Below are positions 61,338 to 64,000 of a stretch of 64,000 nt of DNA, piece by piece. The notes below the pieces were generated by a model. It made no database searches and was not told where the DNA came from. It was given only the letters and a program-made list of their open reading frames with translations. The DNA is from Warburgia ugandensis (Eukaryota; Streptophyta; Magnoliopsida; Canellales; Canellaceae): the NCBI GenBank assembly GCA_035236585.1, contig CP141132.1, forward strand, positions 52,455,880 through 52,519,879. The letters run 5' to 3'. How positions within the stretch are numbered: position 1 is the stretch's first letter; the number at the start of each line of letters is the position of its first letter. The position numbers were made by a program, and so were the translations under genes.

Positions 61338-62490
61338 ATAGCCAACTAAACCTACTATAGGTATATGCATATAGCAGTCCATGAATAGTCCATAAATCAT
61401 TTATTTTTCATATTAAACATAACCAAGTATAATTACTATAGATCTATGCATAGAGCAATCCATGAATAATCTACAAGCCATATATTTTTCATTGAAAACA
61501 TAGCCAAGCAAACTTCATATAGATCTATGTATACATCAATCCTTAAACCATATGTTTTTCATTGAAAACGTAGCCAAGTAAACCTACTATATATATATAT
61601 GTATGTATGTATATAGCTATCCATGAACAGTTCATAAACCATGTCTTTTTTATATAAAACATAGCCAACCAAACTTTCTATGGATCTATGTATATGGCAG
61701 TCCATGGATAGTCTGTGAACCACATATTTTTCACCAAAAGCATAGCCAAGTAAACTTCTTATAGATCTATGTACATGGCAGTCCAAAAACCATATGTTTT
61801 TTAGATAAAACAAAGCCATGTAAACTTTTGATACATCTATGTATATAGCAATCTATGAACAGACCATAAACCACATATTTTTCTAAAAACATAGCCAAGT
61901 AAACTTCTTATATATCTATGTATACGGTAGTCTATGAAAAATCCATAAGCCATATATTTTAAAATAAAACATAACCAAGTAAATTTTCTATACATCTATT
62001 TGTATATTAGTCCACAAACAATCTAAAAACCAAATAATTTTTCACTAAAACATAGCCAAGTAAACTTTCTATAGATCTATATATGTAGCAGTCCAAGAAC
62101 AGTCCACAAGTTTTTCACTAAAAACATACTCAAGTATACTTCCTATATATATATATATGTATATAGCAGTCCATGAATAATCCATATACCATATATTTTT
62201 CACTAAAAACATAACCAAGAAAACTTCCTTTAGATCTGTGTATATACCAATCCATGAGTAATCCATAAACCATATGTTATTATTATTTAAAACATATCCA
62301 ATTAAACCTACAATAGATATATGTATATAGCAGTCCATCAACAATCCATAAGCCATTTATTTCTCATATAAAACCAAGGCAAGTAAACTTCCTATAGATC
62401 TATGTATATAGTAGCCCATTACTAGTCCACAAACCATATATTTTTCAAAGAAAACACAGCCAAGTAAACTTTGTATCTATGTATATATTG
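61338..62490. repeat. Minisatellite array, about 15 units of 70-90 bp
   Basis: Each unit runs catagccaagtaaactt, then cctatagatctatgtatata, then gcagtccatgaata, then tccataaaccatatattttt and cactaaaa. By eye there are 14 full units and one partial, with moderate divergence and some shortened units of about 70 bp. The common length of about 81 bp is a multiple of 3, which explains the repeated minus-strand open frames at 61559-61819 and 62069-62356. The array ends 5 bp before an LTR start. Confidence 0.9.
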
Positions 62491-62495
62491 ATAGG

Positions 62496-64000
62496 TATTT
62501 AATTTTGCATAAAAACCACCCAAGTAGTACCCATATATTACTACTTATAGCGTTAAATTAGGACTTTTAGACCAAAATTCATAACACATGCATTTTTTAC
62601 CTACTGAAGCAAAAGTTGGTTATTTTGTAGGTCCAGAAGCTAATCAAAGGTAAGTGTATGATTAATTAAGGCTTTTCTAGGATTTAATTAGAATTTTTCA
62701 CTTTTTGTAGGAAGTAAGATGTTGATCTAGTGGCCAAGATTGATCAGGATGAAATTGAAGATCAAGATCAAAAGATTGAGTCAAAACCTCAAATTTATCA
62801 CTTCAATGTAAACCAAAGGCCAAGATTATCTTATGGACTAGCAATGGATAAGATTAAAGTATCTAAAGATGGCTAAAGCAGGCCCATGAAGTATGTCATG
62901 TATTTCCACCACCTTTTCATGGAAGCCACTTAAGCCACCTTAGCCATATAAGCCATGAAAGAAGGTGGCAAGCTAAGGAATTCAGGCCAAATCATACAAG
63001 CCATTCGAGCCACAGGTTGAATCCAAGAAAACAAGCCAAGGAAGCCTCCTAAGCCATCCATGAAGCTTAGCCACTGAAGCTTTCAAAGTAAGCCATCTAA
63101 GCCATCAAGCTAAGCTAAATGGAAGGCTAGAATTTGAGGGTAAGTTAGCATATGGACCAATAGTATGAAAGCCTTCAAATTTTGATTTTTTCCCACCTTT
63201 TTATAACTTTTCACCTCATCACCAAAGACCGCCATGAGTTTTACTTTATATTCAAGAGTCCTACCATTCCATAACACTTCCACCTTCTTAAACTCCCTTC
63301 CTAACCATTCAACCAATCCCCACTTCCTAGAAAACCACTTAGCCAATCAATTTTCCCCATGTCACCCCACTTTCCTTCTAAAATAAAATACACCTATATC
63401 ATTTTCAAAATTGGAAACTACTCATCTATATATATCCCCATAGTCCATAGGAATTTTCTAAGTAGAGGTGGGTGACACACCTTTAAATCAAGCTTCCCTT
63501 TGGTTTTATTTACTGTTGGACTTTGGAATATTGTTTGTGCTCTACTTCCTTTGGTCTCATTATTATTCTCTTGCTTATTTGATCTCTAATTCAGGTTAGT
63601 AACTTAGATGTTCTACTTTTGTTCCATTGCTTTAAGTTTTCATTATTTTGCTCCTTAGAATTCATGCTATTTTGCAGCCCTTAATCTCTTTCTTCTCCAC
63701 TCCACTCCACTCCACTCCACTCCATTCCATAAATATTTATTTTCTATTCCATCAAGATTCAAGTTATTTATTCTCTTGTAGTGACAACTAAGAGAAGGGC
63801 TAGCTTAAATCCTTGATTTCCCCACTTGAATTCCATGTTTTTTTCCTGTTTTTCTCATAGTTTTAGGCTATTTTCCCTTAATTAGTTCCCCCACTTAGCC
63901 TCTGTTTTTCTCAAATTCCTTTATGGGTTTTCTTTGCATGTCATTATACTATATAGTGTGAGAATTATATTGGAATTTTCTTGTTGTTTAGGTAGGATTT
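62496..64000 (+). repeat. Athila-like LTR, cut by window end
   Basis: Starts TATTTAATTTTGCATAAAAA, equivalent to the 37517 LTR start, and follows the same order of blocks: GGTCCAGAAGCTAATC, then GAAGATCAAGATCAAAAG, gccatc/aagcca-type runs, a CTATATATA TATA-like element near 63426, and GTAGTGACAACTAAGAGAAG. More diverged from the 19406/37517 pair than those are from each other, so a separate subfamily or older copy. ATAGG (62491-62495) would be one half of a duplication. Confidence 0.75.
63694..63724. repeat. (CTCCA)n microsatellite in LTR
   Basis: About six uninterrupted 5-bp units followed by the variant tccattcc. Confidence 0.93.

Noticed and set aside
61559-62356. Minus-strand repetitive protein (MDCYIHRS-type repeats)
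   Set aside because: Explained by the minisatellite whose unit is a multiple of three; interrupted and without start context.
61338-62490. CRISPR-like array of repeats and spacers
   Set aside because: Whole 70-90-bp units are repeated and diverged, with no constant repeat alternating with unique spacers, in a plant-type sequence.

Overview
This window looks like a transposable-element graveyard from a large, AT-rich angiosperm nuclear genome. I find no convincing host protein-coding gene, tRNA or rRNA gene in 64 kb. Coding traces belong to plant transposon families: a CACTA (En/Spm) transposase of the TNP2 type and Athila-like Ty3/gypsy gag-pol. All are broken by stops, frameshifts and nested insertions. 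I cannot name the species. The plant assignment rests on the TE families, a tRNA-Asp-type primer binding site (PBS), a TRIM element and LTR elements with very long LTRs.

Layout. 1-4189: AT-rich spacer without a recognised gene. About 4190-13523: remains of a CACTA transposon coding on the minus strand (N-terminal domain near 11680, DUF4216-like end near 4890). Its transposase is split by a 3.46-kb solo LTR (7238-10696) flanked by AATAT. 13524-17522: an antisense, truncated Athila-like element (gag plus one LTR) that ends at the CACTA end. 17523-19405: spacer. 19406-39941: a plus-strand Athila-like element of 20.5 kb with two LTRs of about 2.4 kb, a decayed tRNA-Asp PBS, gag, protease, RT, RNase H and integrase. 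Two younger elements sit in its pol: a 538-bp TRIM in RT (25284-25821) and an 8.15-kb minus-strand non-autonomous LTR element in integrase (26962-35110, TSD TTTTA). 39942-42042: spacer with a candidate tRNA-derived SINE. 42043-54473: a 12.4-kb minus-strand LTR element whose two LTRs (5.16 and 4.76 kb) make up about 80% of its length. 54474-55440: spacer. 55441-61047: a second, deleted copy of the family seen at 26962-35110 (TSD TGGCA). 61338-62490: a minisatellite of about 15 units of 70-90 bp. 62496-64000: the start of a third Athila-like LTR, cut by the window edge.

The clearest result is the nesting order, supported by target-site duplications and by coding sequence resuming on the far side of insertions. 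The TRIM and the long-LTR element both landed in an existing Athila-like pol, and the solo LTR landed in an existing CACTA transposase. The least familiar material is the two long-LTR, coding-poor (LARD-like) families. Their LTRs have a short U3, a TATA box on the minus strand, a very long R/U5 and, in one family, a hairpin pair next to the TATA box kept in all four LTR copies. They may be non-autonomous and mobilised by chromovirus-type partners; that is inference.
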